NCBI GenBank assembly: GCA_045536305.1
Contig: JAZSNH010000003.1
Span: forward strand, 1 to 64,000
DNA from: JAISGQ01 sp045536305
Lineage (GTDB): Bacteria; Bacillota; Clostridia; Oscillospirales; Acutalibacteraceae
Direction: 5' to 3'
Length of the DNA stretch: 64,000 bases
The notes under the pieces are model-generated. The model ran no database searches, was not told the origin of the DNA, and was given only the letters and a program-made list of their open reading frames with translations. Below, in pieces: positions 1-7,879 of this stretch. Every line of letters starts with the position of its first letter. Positions within the stretch are counted from its first letter, which is position 1. The translations under genes were made by a program, and so were the position numbers.

Positions 1-45
1 TAGGGGGCTGCCAGTGACAAGAGTGTGGCTGTCACACCATTCAGT

Positions 46-116
46 GCCCCTTAAGGGGCTTACAGGTGTTAAGCCCTTATAGGGCTTGAGCAAACCACCG
101 GTTCAACCGGTGGTTT
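46..116. repeat. Stacked hairpins, possible end of an IS200/IS605-type element
   Basis: Three short inverted repeats follow one another: GCCCC/GGGGC at 46-59, AAGCCCT/AGGGCTT at 71-87, and AAACCACCGG/CCGGTGGTTT at 92-116 with a TTCAA loop. No reading frame spans them. Tight hairpins beside AT-rich flanks are typical of IS200/IS605 ends and of the omega RNA 3' of tnpB. The element body would lie left of the window, so this identity is inference. The last hairpin could also act as a terminator for an upstream gene. Confidence 0.35.
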
Positions 117-128
117 TGATTCATAAAT

Positions 129-240
129 AAAATACTCTCCCTGCGGCAAAGCCGTAGGGAGAGTATTTTAAAATCGCATTATTAAAGAGCTTTCATATTG
201 CCTCTTTAGTCATCGGCGTTCGCCTGTGCTTGAGTTCATT
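129..240. repeat. Dispersed repeat, copy A
   Basis: A 19-bp arm at 129-147 pairs with 151-169 around an AAA loop, with one mismatch. It is followed by an AAAATCGCAT block and a TCATCGGCGTTCGCC block. The same order of a GGGAGAGA arm, AAAATCG(C/A)AT and a TTCGC-rich tail recurs at 46441-46586 and 57805-57940, so this is an interspersed element rather than only the terminator of the convergent gene. The tail touches the 3' end of the lipid kinase gene. Confidence 0.65.
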
Positions 241-1180
241 TTCTCATTGTGTCATACGCTGTTTCCGATGGCTTGAGACCGCCAAGAAAGGTTCCGTCCT
301 TGAGAAGGAGCTTAACAGCCTGCTTATGTACCGACATCGAAACAGATTTATACACATCACCGAATTCGCCGTCGGTAGTCCATGCAATGGGTTCATTGCA
401 GGTTACCTTAAGCTTTGAGGCGTGAAAGAAGGTAACATACTGCTCGTCATATTTTTTTGTGAGAAGAGAATGCGCGGCATTCTGAAGCTGAGTGATGTTT
501 CTGGGGGTTTTTATCAGCATGACCTCAAACATTCCGTCGTCAAAAACTACTTCGTTCTTATCGAGCTTAAACATGCCGGCAAAGGAAAAAGAGTTTATCA
601 TTGCGCCGAAAACATAATCGTCCTCATAAACAGCATCTTCGGTCTCTATTTTTACATGATAGGATTTGATGTTCTGTACGCTTTTAAGTCCCTGAAGAAC
701 ATAGGCAAAATGACCCAATGCATTTTTCTGTACCTGAGGTGTTGAATAGGAGGCCTCTGTAAAAGCACCGAAGGAAGCTATGTAAATAAAATTGAAATTA
801 CCGAATCTGCCGACATCAAAAGGAGTAGGGATCGCAGTGACGATATCGTCGGCAGCCTTGATTATATCAGTGGACAAATCGAGGCTTTTAGCCACATCAT
901 TTGCAGTGCCTGCAGGAATATACCCAATGGGAGGACGCTTTTTCTTTCGTATAAGGCGGCTGATGACCTGATTGAGAGTTCCGTCTCCGCCGCTGCATAC
1001 GATAACGTCATATTCATCGGAGTATTTATCTATTATTTTGGTGGCGCCGTAAACAGGATCTGTAATATATACGGTGGCAACATAACCGTTTTCGTATAAG
1101 CGCTCTATAAGTGGGCAAAGCTGCAAACGGATCTTCTTTTTGCCTGCATTGGGATTGATAACAAGCATAAGCTTTTTCAT
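236..1180 (-). CDS. Diacylglycerol/lipid kinase family protein (DgkB/YegS type)
   Basis: A 314-residue soluble kinase of the DAGK catalytic family, which phosphorylates diacylglycerol or a related lipid at the inner membrane face, commonly to return diacylglycerol to phosphatidate. Visible motifs are an N-terminal INPNAG nucleotide-binding strand, SGGDGT at about residues 67-72 and PAGTANDVA near residue 95. The all-beta C-terminal half holds the GMF and DDGMFEV segments typical of YegS and DgkB. The start at 1180 is chosen over an upstream ATG because GGAGG lies 8 bases before it. The gene is monocistronic and ends inside a repeat/hairpin region. Substrate is not determined by sequence. Confidence 0.9.
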   Translation of the reverse strand: MKKLMLVINPNAGKKKIRLQLCPLIERLYENGYVATVYITDPVYGATKIIDKYSDEYDVIVCSGGDGTLNQVISRLIRKKKRPPIGYIPAGTANDVAKSLDLSTDIIKAADDIVTAIPTPFDVGRFGNFNFIYIASFGAFTEASYSTPQVQKNALGHFAYVLQGLKSVQNIKSYHVKIETEDAVYEDDYVFGAMINSFSFAGMFKLDKNEVVFDDGMFEVMLIKTPRNITQLQNAAHSLLTKKYDEQYVTFFHASKLKVTCNEPIAWTTDGEFGDVYKSVSMSVHKQAVKLLLKDGTFLGGLKPSETAYDTMRK

Positions 1181-1289
1181 GGCTTTCACCTCCAAATACA
1201 AAAATATTTTAACATAAGAATAAAAAATTTCAACTATTCATCACGATTCTTAAGCGTTCTTAATACATTGAGCGATATAAATGAAAGGA

Positions 1290-1793
1290 TTATTTCAGAA
1301 TAAAACGCCATTGCTTATCCTGATCCTCCTGTGAAGCATAGCCGATGCCGATTCGCCTGTCGGTTTTAACCTCACATTCAAAGCCGTCATCCTCAAACCA
1401 TATTCCGCTTTTCCTGCAATAGGGCAGTCTGTTGAACGAAAGGTCGATACCGGCCGCCTTTGTCAGCTTTCCGGGACCTGAAGCACCTTGGCAGGCGCGG
1501 ATCAATACACCCTGAGGAGAACCCTCATCGCCTGTCGTAACATTTAATAGCCGGTGAATCCCGTAACAAAGGTATACATACACAATACCGCCCTCCATAA
1601 AGAGAACCTCATTTCTGGGCGTTTTGCCTTTGTGAGCGTGGCATGCGGTGTCATCAAAGGTGCCGTAAGCCTCGGTTTCGGTAATGCGCTGTCTTATAAT
1701 ACCGTTTTCGGTGCGGCAGACAAGCAGCTTGCCGACAAGCTCGCGTGCAACTATCAGTCTGTCTCTTTTAAAAAATTTTTTTTCGATTATCAT
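1290..1793 (-). CDS. DNA-3-methyladenine glycosylase (AAG/MPG family)
   Basis: A 167-residue base-excision glycosylase that would remove alkylated purines such as 3-methyladenine. The family signature is clear: LVARELVGKLLV, then ITETEAY with the expected catalytic glutamate, a CHA..GKTPRNEVLF block, and YVYLCYGIHRLLNV followed by GVLIRA. The start at 1793 has AGAAGG 7 bases upstream; longer in-frame readings lack a ribosome site. At 167 residues it is shorter than the usual roughly 190-200, mostly at the C-terminus, but no core motif is lost. It is divergent from the AraC-type regulator beginning at 1907, an arrangement that might allow co-regulation of alkylation repair; that is inference only. 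Confidence 0.92.
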   Translation of the reverse strand: MIIEKKFFKRDRLIVARELVGKLLVCRTENGIIRQRITETEAYGTFDDTACHAHKGKTPRNEVLFMEGGIVYVYLCYGIHRLLNVTTGDEGSPQGVLIRACQGASGPGKLTKAAGIDLSFNRLPYCRKSGIWFEDDGFECEVKTDRRIGIGYASQEDQDKQWRFILK

Positions 1794-1906
1794 AATATCC
1801 TTCTTGCCGTTTCTCAAAATTTGTTTTATTATATCAAAAAGATACTTCTGCTGCAAATGTAAGTATGCTTTAGTAAGTATAAAGTCAAATGCGGAGGTGC
1901 GTGACA

Positions 1907-2662
1907 TTGAAGGTTCAGGACGAATGGGTTCGAGAAAATTTCAAACAGAGAGAGCTGACTGAAACACATCGCTCAATAGAGGAAGAGTTCTCTTTTTACG
2001 AGGCAGTAAAAAACGGGGATATCGCTTATGTTCGAAAAAACTGTGAAGACAATGAGTTCTTGAAGGCTGTCGGAATGGGTATACTGTCCGATGATCCTCT
2101 TCAGAATATGAGATATCATTTTATAACCACAGCAGCACTTGTGACACGCTTCTGTGTTGAGGGCGGAATGGAACTGGAGCTTGCATACGGCTTGAGCGAC
2201 TTTTACATAACTAAAATGGATAAAGCCAGAACCGAAAAGGAGGTTGTGAAGATCCATCATGCGATGGTTCTTGATTACACCTCAAAGATGAATGTGATTA
2301 AAAACCGTCAAAGTGTTTCGAAGGCTGTGCGGCAGAGTATAGACTATATATTCCTGCATCTTCACGGAAAAATAACCTTGGATGAGCTTGCGGAAAATGC
2401 AAATGTATCTCCGGGCTATCTTTCGAAGCTGTTCAAAAAGGAGATGAATATCTCCATAACCGATTACATCTGCGACAAAAAGATAGAGTCGGCAAAGAAT
2501 TTGCTCAAGTATTCAAACCTTTCGGTCGTAGAGATATCAAATCATCTTGCTTTTGCTTCTCAAAGCTATTTTATCAAGGTGTTTCACTTGAATGTTGGAA
2601 TGACCCCGAAAAAATATCGCGAGAAATTCTTCCGCAGAGACCAGAGCTATATATGGAAATAA
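1907..2662 (+). CDS. AraC/XylS-family transcriptional regulator
   Basis: A 251-residue DNA-binding protein. The C-terminal roughly 100 residues form the double helix-turn-helix of AraC regulators: TLDELAENANVSPGYLSKLF, then VVEISNHLAFASQSYFIKVF and the GMTPKKYRE ending. The N-terminal part is a helical domain without a cupin pattern, as in some Clostridia regulators, so the effector is unknown. The likely start is a TTG at 1907, nine bases after GGAGG at 1893-1897. An ATG at 1889 overlaps that ribosome site and is therefore less likely. A 17-bp terminator follows the stop directly. The divergent neighbour is the alkylpurine glycosylase. Confidence 0.85.
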   Translation: MKVQDEWVRENFKQRELTETHRSIEEEFSFYEAVKNGDIAYVRKNCEDNEFLKAVGMGILSDDPLQNMRYHFITTAALVTRFCVEGGMELELAYGLSDFYITKMDKARTEKEVVKIHHAMVLDYTSKMNVIKNRQSVSKAVRQSIDYIFLHLHGKITLDELAENANVSPGYLSKLFKKEMNISITDYICDKKIESAKNLLKYSNLSVVEISNHLAFASQSYFIKVFHLNVGMTPKKYREKFFRRDQSYIWK

Positions 2663-2700
2663 ACGAAAAAACCGACTGTTTTAAGTCGGTTTTTTCGTTT
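2661..2700. terminator. Bidirectional rho-independent terminator
   Basis: A perfect 17-bp stem (2661-2677 with 2684-2700) whose arms begin and end in A/T runs. It overlaps the stop codon of the AraC gene and lies before the convergent yebC 3' end, so it can serve both. Confidence 0.9.
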
Positions 2701-2747
2701 TATAAAGCAAAAGGATTATGGGAAGAACAGTTTTTTCTGTGTAAGTA

Positions 2748-3482
2748 TTATTCCTCGTCGGGAGCATCCCACGAATGCCAGACATCCTGAACATCGTCGT
2801 TGTCCTCAAGCATATCAAGAAGCTTCTGCATCTTGAGTGCCATGTCAGGATCATCGATGGTGGTATAGGTATCGGGAATTTTCTCGACATCGGCGTTGAC
2901 AAATTCATAGCCCTTGGCTTCGAGTCCGTCGCGGACAGCGGAGAAATCATCCTCCTCGGTATAGATGACATATACATCCTCGTCAGACTTGAAATCGGAA
3001 GCGCCAAGCTCAAGAGCATCCTCCATTACCTGATCCTCATCAAGATCCTCGGCCTCAATGGCTATAACGCCCTTTGTGGAAAACATAAAGGAAACACAGC
3101 CGTTGGTTCCGAGGTTTCCGCCGTTTTTATCAAAGTAGTGGCGAAGATCTCCTGCAGTACGGTTTCTGTTGTCGGTCAGGGTCTCAACGATAACGGCTAC
3201 ACCGCAGGGGCCGTAGCCTTCGTAGGTGAGAGCCTCGTATTCCTTGCCGTCATTATCACCGGATGCCTTTTTGATAACTCTTTCGATGTTGTCGTTTGGA
3301 ACATTGAGCGATTTTGCCTTAGCAATGCAGTCCTTGAGTCTGGGATTTGCGGCAGGATCGGCACCGCCGTTCTTGACGGCAACTGCGATTTCACGGCCTA
3401 TTTTGGTAAAGACCTTGGCGCGCTGGCTGTCGGTCTTTTCTTTTTTTCTTTTGATCGTACTCCATTTATTATGTCCTGACAT
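2748..3482 (-). CDS. yebC: YebC/PmpR-family protein
   Basis: A 244-residue member of the YebC/TACO1 family; the length is usual and the opening SGHNKWSTIKRKK is diagnostic. Members are reported as transcriptional regulators and, in more recent work, as ribosome-associated factors helping translation of difficult (for example proline-rich) stretches. The sequence does not decide between these. Three alpha/beta domains follow, with the conserved LTYEGYGP and GGNLGTNGCVSFMF blocks. GGAGG lies 6 bases before the ATG. It is transcribed alone, convergent with the AraC gene and divergent from the DegT-like gene. Confidence 0.93.
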   Translation of the reverse strand: MSGHNKWSTIKRKKEKTDSQRAKVFTKIGREIAVAVKNGGADPAANPRLKDCIAKAKSLNVPNDNIERVIKKASGDNDGKEYEALTYEGYGPCGVAVIVETLTDNRNRTAGDLRHYFDKNGGNLGTNGCVSFMFSTKGVIAIEAEDLDEDQVMEDALELGASDFKSDEDVYVIYTEEDDFSAVRDGLEAKGYEFVNADVEKIPDTYTTIDDPDMALKMQKLLDMLEDNDDVQDVWHSWDAPDEE

Positions 3483-3595
3483 AATTTACCTCCATAAATT
3501 TATTTTAGAGGTTAAAAAAGCGTGTCTGAAAACCGCTTTCCCTCGAATGCCATAATATTTTAGCACACAAGAGCTGATGATACAAGATTTTTTTA

Positions 3596-3624
3596 TTGTA
3601 TAAAGCAATATTGCATGTTAAAAT
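3596..3624 (+). promoter_or_regulatory. Sigma-A-type promoter for the DegT-like gene
   Basis: TTGTAT and TAAAAT hexamers are separated by 17 bp, about 30 bases upstream of the start codon at 3655. Confidence 0.55.
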
Positions 3625-3654
3625 ATGGATTAAGTGTTCTGGAGGCGATAGGTA

Positions 3655-4794
3655 ATGAAAATTCCGCTTTATGCATCATGTGGTATAACAAGGGAAGCTG
3701 CCGCGCAGGTATTGGATTTTGCAGTCAGGGAAAAAGTCGGCGATCCATTTTCGGCGCGCCGCGAGCTCGAGGCAGAGATATGCTTGCGCCTTGGCGTAAC
3801 AGCGGCAAAAGTGACATATAATACAGCATCGGCACTCAGGGCACTGCTCTGTTCGTGGTCGATATGCAGGGGAGAAGCGGTATTTGTTCCGTCCTTTGCG
3901 CCGACATTCGTTATTTTTTCGGTTCTTGAAAGCGGAGCAGTCCCTGTGTTTGTTGACTGCGACAGCGATACATGGTGTATGTCCGCTGCAAAGCTTGAGG
4001 GCACGGTGAAAAAATGCATAAAATCGAATGAACTGTATCCGCGAGCGGTTATTGTAAGCGATGTGTTCGGAATGCCGTTTGATTATTCCGCAATAAACAG
4101 CGTTTGCATAAAGTACGGACTTATTCTGATAGAGGATGCATCAGCCGCTTTCGGCGCAGAGTGGAATGAGAAAAAAGCGGGAAGCCTCGGCGATGCTTCG
4201 GTAATAGGACTTGCTCGTCCTTTTGATATCGGTGTATCGGGCAGTGTGGGAGCGGCACTGGCAAATGATGACAGAGCCGCCGCGAATATCAGAATAGCGG
4301 TTGAAGGCGGACAGAAGGTGTTCTCGGGAACAACAGGTGCAAGTGAAGCTGTGTGCCGTGGTGAAGCATCGGTGATCGATGAGCTTACGGCAGGACTGAT
4401 TGCCTTAAAGCTTGCAGATATGGAAAAAAATATTGCAAAGCGGCGACAAACGGCAGAAAGACTGAAAACAGCGGCAGAGGGAACGGCGGTAAAATATCAG
4501 AAGGCTGAAAACGGAGTATACGGAGCCTATCCTGTTTTTCCGCTTTGTGCAGAGGATAAAGAGAGCGCCGAGCGCATGATAAAGGGCTTTCGTGAGCTTG
4601 AGACAGAATGCGAAGCTGTTTTTTCAAAGCCGCTGTGCAGGCATGCCGCGTTTAAATCTCTCGGTGCCTCGGCGTCTGACCTCCCTGTCGGTTCAAGCCT
4701 TTCTGTAGGCTCGTTTGTTCTTCCGTGCCACGAGGAACTGACAGAAAAACAGATAGAGCATATTTGTGAAGCGATAAAAAGAATTTGTGTGTGA
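3655..4794 (+). CDS. DegT/DnrJ/EryC1/StrS-fold protein lacking the PLP lysine
   Basis: A 379-residue protein with the fold of nucleotide-sugar aminotransferases. Recognisable blocks are NTASALRALL near residue 60, the FVPSF and PVFVDCD strands, and IEDASAAFGA, which keeps the aspartate that contacts the PLP pyridine nitrogen. At the usual SFHxxK site the sequence reads GLARPFDIGVSG, so no Schiff-base lysine is in place. The TGEGG loop is altered as well. A normal aminotransferase reaction is therefore doubtful; it may be a dehydratase-like, regulatory or decayed paralogue. No sugar-biosynthesis genes lie beside it. It is followed by the pyrH operon, from which it is separated by about 90 bases and a separate promoter. 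Confidence 0.7.
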   Translation: MKIPLYASCGITREAAAQVLDFAVREKVGDPFSARRELEAEICLRLGVTAAKVTYNTASALRALLCSWSICRGEAVFVPSFAPTFVIFSVLESGAVPVFVDCDSDTWCMSAAKLEGTVKKCIKSNELYPRAVIVSDVFGMPFDYSAINSVCIKYGLILIEDASAAFGAEWNEKKAGSLGDASVIGLARPFDIGVSGSVGAALANDDRAAANIRIAVEGGQKVFSGTTGASEAVCRGEASVIDELTAGLIALKLADMEKNIAKRRQTAERLKTAAEGTAVKYQKAENGVYGAYPVFPLCAEDKESAERMIKGFRELETECEAVFSKPLCRHAAFKSLGASASDLPVGSSLSVGSFVLPCHEELTEKQIEHICEAIKRICV

Positions 4795-4823
4795 AAATTT
4801 ACAAAGAATTAGGAGTAAATTGC

Positions 4824-4853
4824 TTTACATTCGGGTGCATTATATAGTAAAAT
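4824..4853 (+). promoter_or_regulatory. Candidate promoter of the pyrH-polC operon
   Basis: TTTACA at 4824-4829 and TAAAAT at 4848-4853 are separated by 18 bp, 30 bases before the pyrH ATG. Other hexamer pairings in this AT-rich stretch are possible. Confidence 0.45.
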
Positions 4854-4882
4854 AGATTTAATTAAAACTCGGGGTGATTTCT

Positions 4883-5593
4883 ATGCAGGCAAAATATAAG
4901 CGAATATTGCTCAAGCTTAGCGGCGAAGCGCTTGCAGGCAGCAAAAAATTCGGTTTTGACGAAGCTGCAATCGCAGAAATATGTGCGGCAATAAAGAAGG
5001 CTGCGGACATCGGAGTAGAGATCGGTATCGTAGTCGGCGGAGGGAATTTCTGGAGAGGCAGGAGCTCAGGAGATATGGACAGAACAAAGGCTGACCATAT
5101 AGGTATGCTCGCAACGGCAATGAATGCGCTTGCGGTATCTGATGCGCTTGAACAGAAAGGTGTATGTACAAGAGTGCAGACAGCCATATCGATGCCAAGC
5201 ATTGCAGAGCCTTATATAAGAAATAAGGCTGTTCGCCATCTTGAAAAGGGAAGAGTGGTAATTTTCGGCTGCGGAACGGGAAATCCGTTCTTCTCAACAG
5301 ACACCGCCGCAGCGCTGAGAGCGGCTGAAATCGGAGCCGAAATAATACTCAAGGCATCCGTTGTTGACGGAGTATATGACAAGGATCCTCATGTATATAA
5401 GGATGCGGTAAAATACGACCGTGTTACATACGGAGAGGTTCTCGAAAAAGGACTGAAGGTTATGGACGGTGCCGCAGCAGCATTGTGCCGTGACAATAAA
5501 ATGCCTATTATGGTGTTTGATATGCAGCAGCCGGAAAATCTTATCGCAGCCATCTGCGGCGATGGGATAGGCACTATAGTCTGTGCAGACTGA
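4883..5593 (+). CDS. pyrH: UMP kinase
   Basis: A 236-residue amino-acid-kinase-fold enzyme that converts UMP to UDP with ATP in pyrimidine nucleotide synthesis. Hallmarks are KRILLKLSGEAL at the N-terminus, GIVVGGGNFWRG near residue 50, the FGCGTGNPFFSTDTAA loop, and a DGVYDKDP motif. Length is normal for bacterial PyrH. The ATG at 4883 is preferred to an in-frame GTG nine bases earlier because the GGGG ribosome site spaces correctly to it. It is first in the pyrH-frr-uppS-cdsA-dxr-rseP-ispG-polC run, a common Firmicutes order. Confidence 0.96.
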   Translation: MQAKYKRILLKLSGEALAGSKKFGFDEAAIAEICAAIKKAADIGVEIGIVVGGGNFWRGRSSGDMDRTKADHIGMLATAMNALAVSDALEQKGVCTRVQTAISMPSIAEPYIRNKAVRHLEKGRVVIFGCGTGNPFFSTDTAAALRAAEIGAEIILKASVVDGVYDKDPHVYKDAVKYDRVTYGEVLEKGLKVMDGAAAALCRDNKMPIMVFDMQQPENLIAAICGDGIGTIVCAD

Positions 5594-5628
5594 GCCTAAT
5601 AAACATATATACGAAAGGGAGCATAATA

Positions 5629-6183
5629 ATGGAAACAATATTTAAGACAACAGAAGAAAAAATGAATAAGACAATAAACGTTCTTATTTCCGACTATAAG
5701 GCCGTCAGAGCAGGCAGAGCAAATCCGGGCGTTCTCGATAAGATCACAGTTGAGTATTACGGAACAGAAACTCCCGTAAACCAGCTTGCATCGATCAGCG
5801 TAGCAGAAGCACGCGTGCTCTGCATTCAGCCTTATGACGCATCTGCACTTCGCAGCATCGAGAAGGCTATCAATGTTTCCGATATAGGCATCAACCCCCA
5901 GAACGACGGCAGAGTTATCAGACTTACATTCCCTCCGCTGACTGAGGAACGCCGCCGCGATCTCGCAAAGGATATCAAGAGAATGGGTGAAGACAGCAAG
6001 GTAGCTATCCGTTCAATCCGCCGTGATGCTATCGATAAGCTCAAGGCAATGAAGAAGGATTCTGCTATCACAGAGGATGATCTCAAGACCGCAGAAAAGA
6101 AGACACAGGATCTTACCGATAAATTCATCAAGCAGATCGATACACTCTCTGCCGACAAGGAAGCAGAGATCATGGAAATCTGA
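5629..6183 (+). CDS. frr: Ribosome recycling factor
   Basis: A 184-residue RRF that, with EF-G, splits post-termination ribosomes. The expected segments are present: VRAGRANPGVLDKITVEYYG, ASISVAEAR, NDGRVIRLTFPPLTEERR and a long C-terminal three-helix-bundle arm rich in charged residues. Length matches the family. GGGAG lies 9 bases before the ATG. It sits 35 bases after pyrH, the classical neighbour. A 10-bp hairpin without a T-run lies between it and uppS. Confidence 0.97.
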   Translation: METIFKTTEEKMNKTINVLISDYKAVRAGRANPGVLDKITVEYYGTETPVNQLASISVAEARVLCIQPYDASALRSIEKAINVSDIGINPQNDGRVIRLTFPPLTEERRRDLAKDIKRMGEDSKVAIRSIRRDAIDKLKAMKKDSAITEDDLKTAEKKTQDLTDKFIKQIDTLSADKEAEIMEI

Positions 6184-6221
6184 CGGATCTTTATGCATAT
6201 CCAAACCTGACATTTTTTGTT

Positions 6222-6246
6222 TACCGTGGGCGAAATGCCCACGGTA
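6222..6246 (+). other. Intra-operon hairpin between frr and uppS
   Basis: A 10-bp perfect stem (6222-6231 with 6237-6246) closes a GAAAT loop. No T-run follows, so it is more likely an mRNA processing or stability element than a terminator. Confidence 0.5.
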
Positions 6247-6284
6247 TTACGCGTTAAATGGAGCATTTGAAAAGAGGTATGAGC

Positions 6285-7016
6285 ATGGGCTGGCTAAACC
6301 GCAAAAAGGCTGTAGAAAAGAAAGAGCGTCAACTGCCTGAGCATATTGGAATAATAATGGACAGAAACGGACGATGGGCGCAGAGGCGCGGTCTTCCGCG
6401 TATGGCAGGACATCGTGAGGGCGCGAATAATTTCCGAACAATAACAAGATACTGCAATGAAATAGGCATAAAGTATCTCACAGTCTATGCTTTTTCCACT
6501 GAAAACTGGAACCGTCCTAAGGAAGAAGTGGATGCACTGATGAAGCTTTTGTATGATTACCTTGTGGAATCTTTGCGAGATTTTCGTGAGGAAAATATAA
6601 AAACCAGATTCATCGGCGACAGAAGTATGCTTCATCCAAAGCTGCAGGAGCTCATGGCAGAGGCGGAGGAGCTTTCAAGCGACAAGACCGGGCTTGTACT
6701 GAATCTTGCGATCAATTACGGCGGCAGAGCGGAAATTCTTACCGCGGTAAAAAAGCTTGCAGAAGAGAATGTAAAGCCTGAGGATATAACAGAACAGCTG
6801 CTCAGCGACAGGATGTATACCGCAGGTCAGGCAGATCCCGACCTGATAATCAGACCGAGCGGAGAATACAGAATATCGAATTTTCTGCTATGGCAGGCGG
6901 CATATTCTGAATTTGTCTTTTTTGATGAAATTCTCTGGCCGGACTTTTCAACAGAAGATCTGGAACGCGCAATTGATATTTTTTCCGGCAGGAAGAGACG
7001 ATTTGGAGGGGTATAA
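6285..7016 (+). CDS. uppS: Isoprenyl transferase (undecaprenyl diphosphate synthase)
   Basis: A 243-residue cis-prenyltransferase that condenses isopentenyl diphosphate onto farnesyl diphosphate to form the C55 lipid carrier precursor for peptidoglycan. Signatures are HIGIIMDRNGRWA with the catalytic aspartate, GHREGANN, YAFSTENWNRP and the C-terminal RPSGEYRISNFLLWQ; usual UppS has GGE/RISNFLLWQ here. Three in-frame ATG codons are available; the one at 6285 lies 7 bases after GAGG, whereas the earlier ones overlap it. The stop codon is directly followed by the ATG of cdsA, implying coupled translation of two membrane-lipid genes. Confidence 0.95.
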   Translation: MGWLNRKKAVEKKERQLPEHIGIIMDRNGRWAQRRGLPRMAGHREGANNFRTITRYCNEIGIKYLTVYAFSTENWNRPKEEVDALMKLLYDYLVESLRDFREENIKTRFIGDRSMLHPKLQELMAEAEELSSDKTGLVLNLAINYGGRAEILTAVKKLAEENVKPEDITEQLLSDRMYTAGQADPDLIIRPSGEYRISNFLLWQAAYSEFVFFDEILWPDFSTEDLERAIDIFSGRKRRFGGV

Positions 7017-7877
7017 ATGAAGGTTAGAATAATAACAGCAATAGTCGGCATAATCCTGCTTGTCGGTATTGTTGCCGCAAGCATGCTGTTAGAGGTGAAT
7101 GTACTGTGCTTCGGGCTGGCTGCTGTAGCGATTATCGGTGTTTATGAAGCGCTCAATGCGGTCGGTTCGCTTAAAAATGCTGTTATTTCTATACCGTGCT
7201 TTCTTTACACGGCGATAGTTGAGCTTACATTTCTTATGAATGACAGATTATCAGTCATCATTCTTGCAACACTCGCTTATGTGATGATAATGTTTATGTG
7301 TGCTCTGGGCAAATATGAAAAAGTTCATGTTTCGCAGATTGCAATGTCGGTTGTGATGACTATGGTCGTGACATTTTCTTTTTACAGCGCCATATATCTG
7401 TATTACGGAACAGACGGCAGCGAATCAAAAAGCTACGGAATATCAATGATCGCCTTCTGTCTGCTGGCCTCATGGCTTACTGATACGGGTGCCTATTTTG
7501 CAGGTACGCTCTTCGGAAAGCATAAGCTTTCCCCCCGAATCAGTCCGAAAAAGACCATAGAGGGAGCAATCGGCGGTGTGATGGTCTGTGTTGCACTGAC
7601 ATGGGCATTGGGCTTTATCTGCACCAAGGTGTTCGCAATTATAGACGGATATACTGTTAAGGCGGCAAACCTTCTTATATTGACTGCAATATGCAGCATA
7701 ATATCTATGATAGGCGACCTTTCACTGTCTGTTGTGAAGAGGACATACGGAATAAAGGACTACGGCAGCATTATGCCGGGACATGGCGGTGTGCTTGACC
7801 GTTTCGACAGCTTTATGTTTGTAACTCCCTTCGTGTGTGTACTCGTAAAATATATGCCTATATTGGTGGCTGCATAA
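7017..7877 (+). CDS. cdsA: Phosphatidate cytidylyltransferase
   Basis: A 286-residue polytopic membrane enzyme making CDP-diacylglycerol from phosphatidate and CTP, the entry to anionic phospholipids. Several hydrophobic helices are visible from residue 5 onward. The C-terminal CDP-diglyceride signature is intact: SPKKTIEGAIGG and then GDLSLSVVKR...KDYGSIMPGHGGVLDRFDS. No spacer separates it from uppS, and only two bases separate it from dxr, so it is translated as part of a coupled trio. Confidence 0.95.
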   Translation: MKVRIITAIVGIILLVGIVAASMLLEVNVLCFGLAAVAIIGVYEALNAVGSLKNAVISIPCFLYTAIVELTFLMNDRLSVIILATLAYVMIMFMCALGKYEKVHVSQIAMSVVMTMVVTFSFYSAIYLYYGTDGSESKSYGISMIAFCLLASWLTDTGAYFAGTLFGKHKLSPRISPKKTIEGAIGGVMVCVALTWALGFICTKVFAIIDGYTVKAANLLILTAICSIISMIGDLSLSVVKRTYGIKDYGSIMPGHGGVLDRFDSFMFVTPFVCVLVKYMPILVAA

Positions 7878-7879
7878 TT

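Noticed and set aside
2775..3479. Plus-strand 234-residue frame opposite yebC
   Set aside because: It is the antisense shadow of a clear YebC protein and has no ribosome site.
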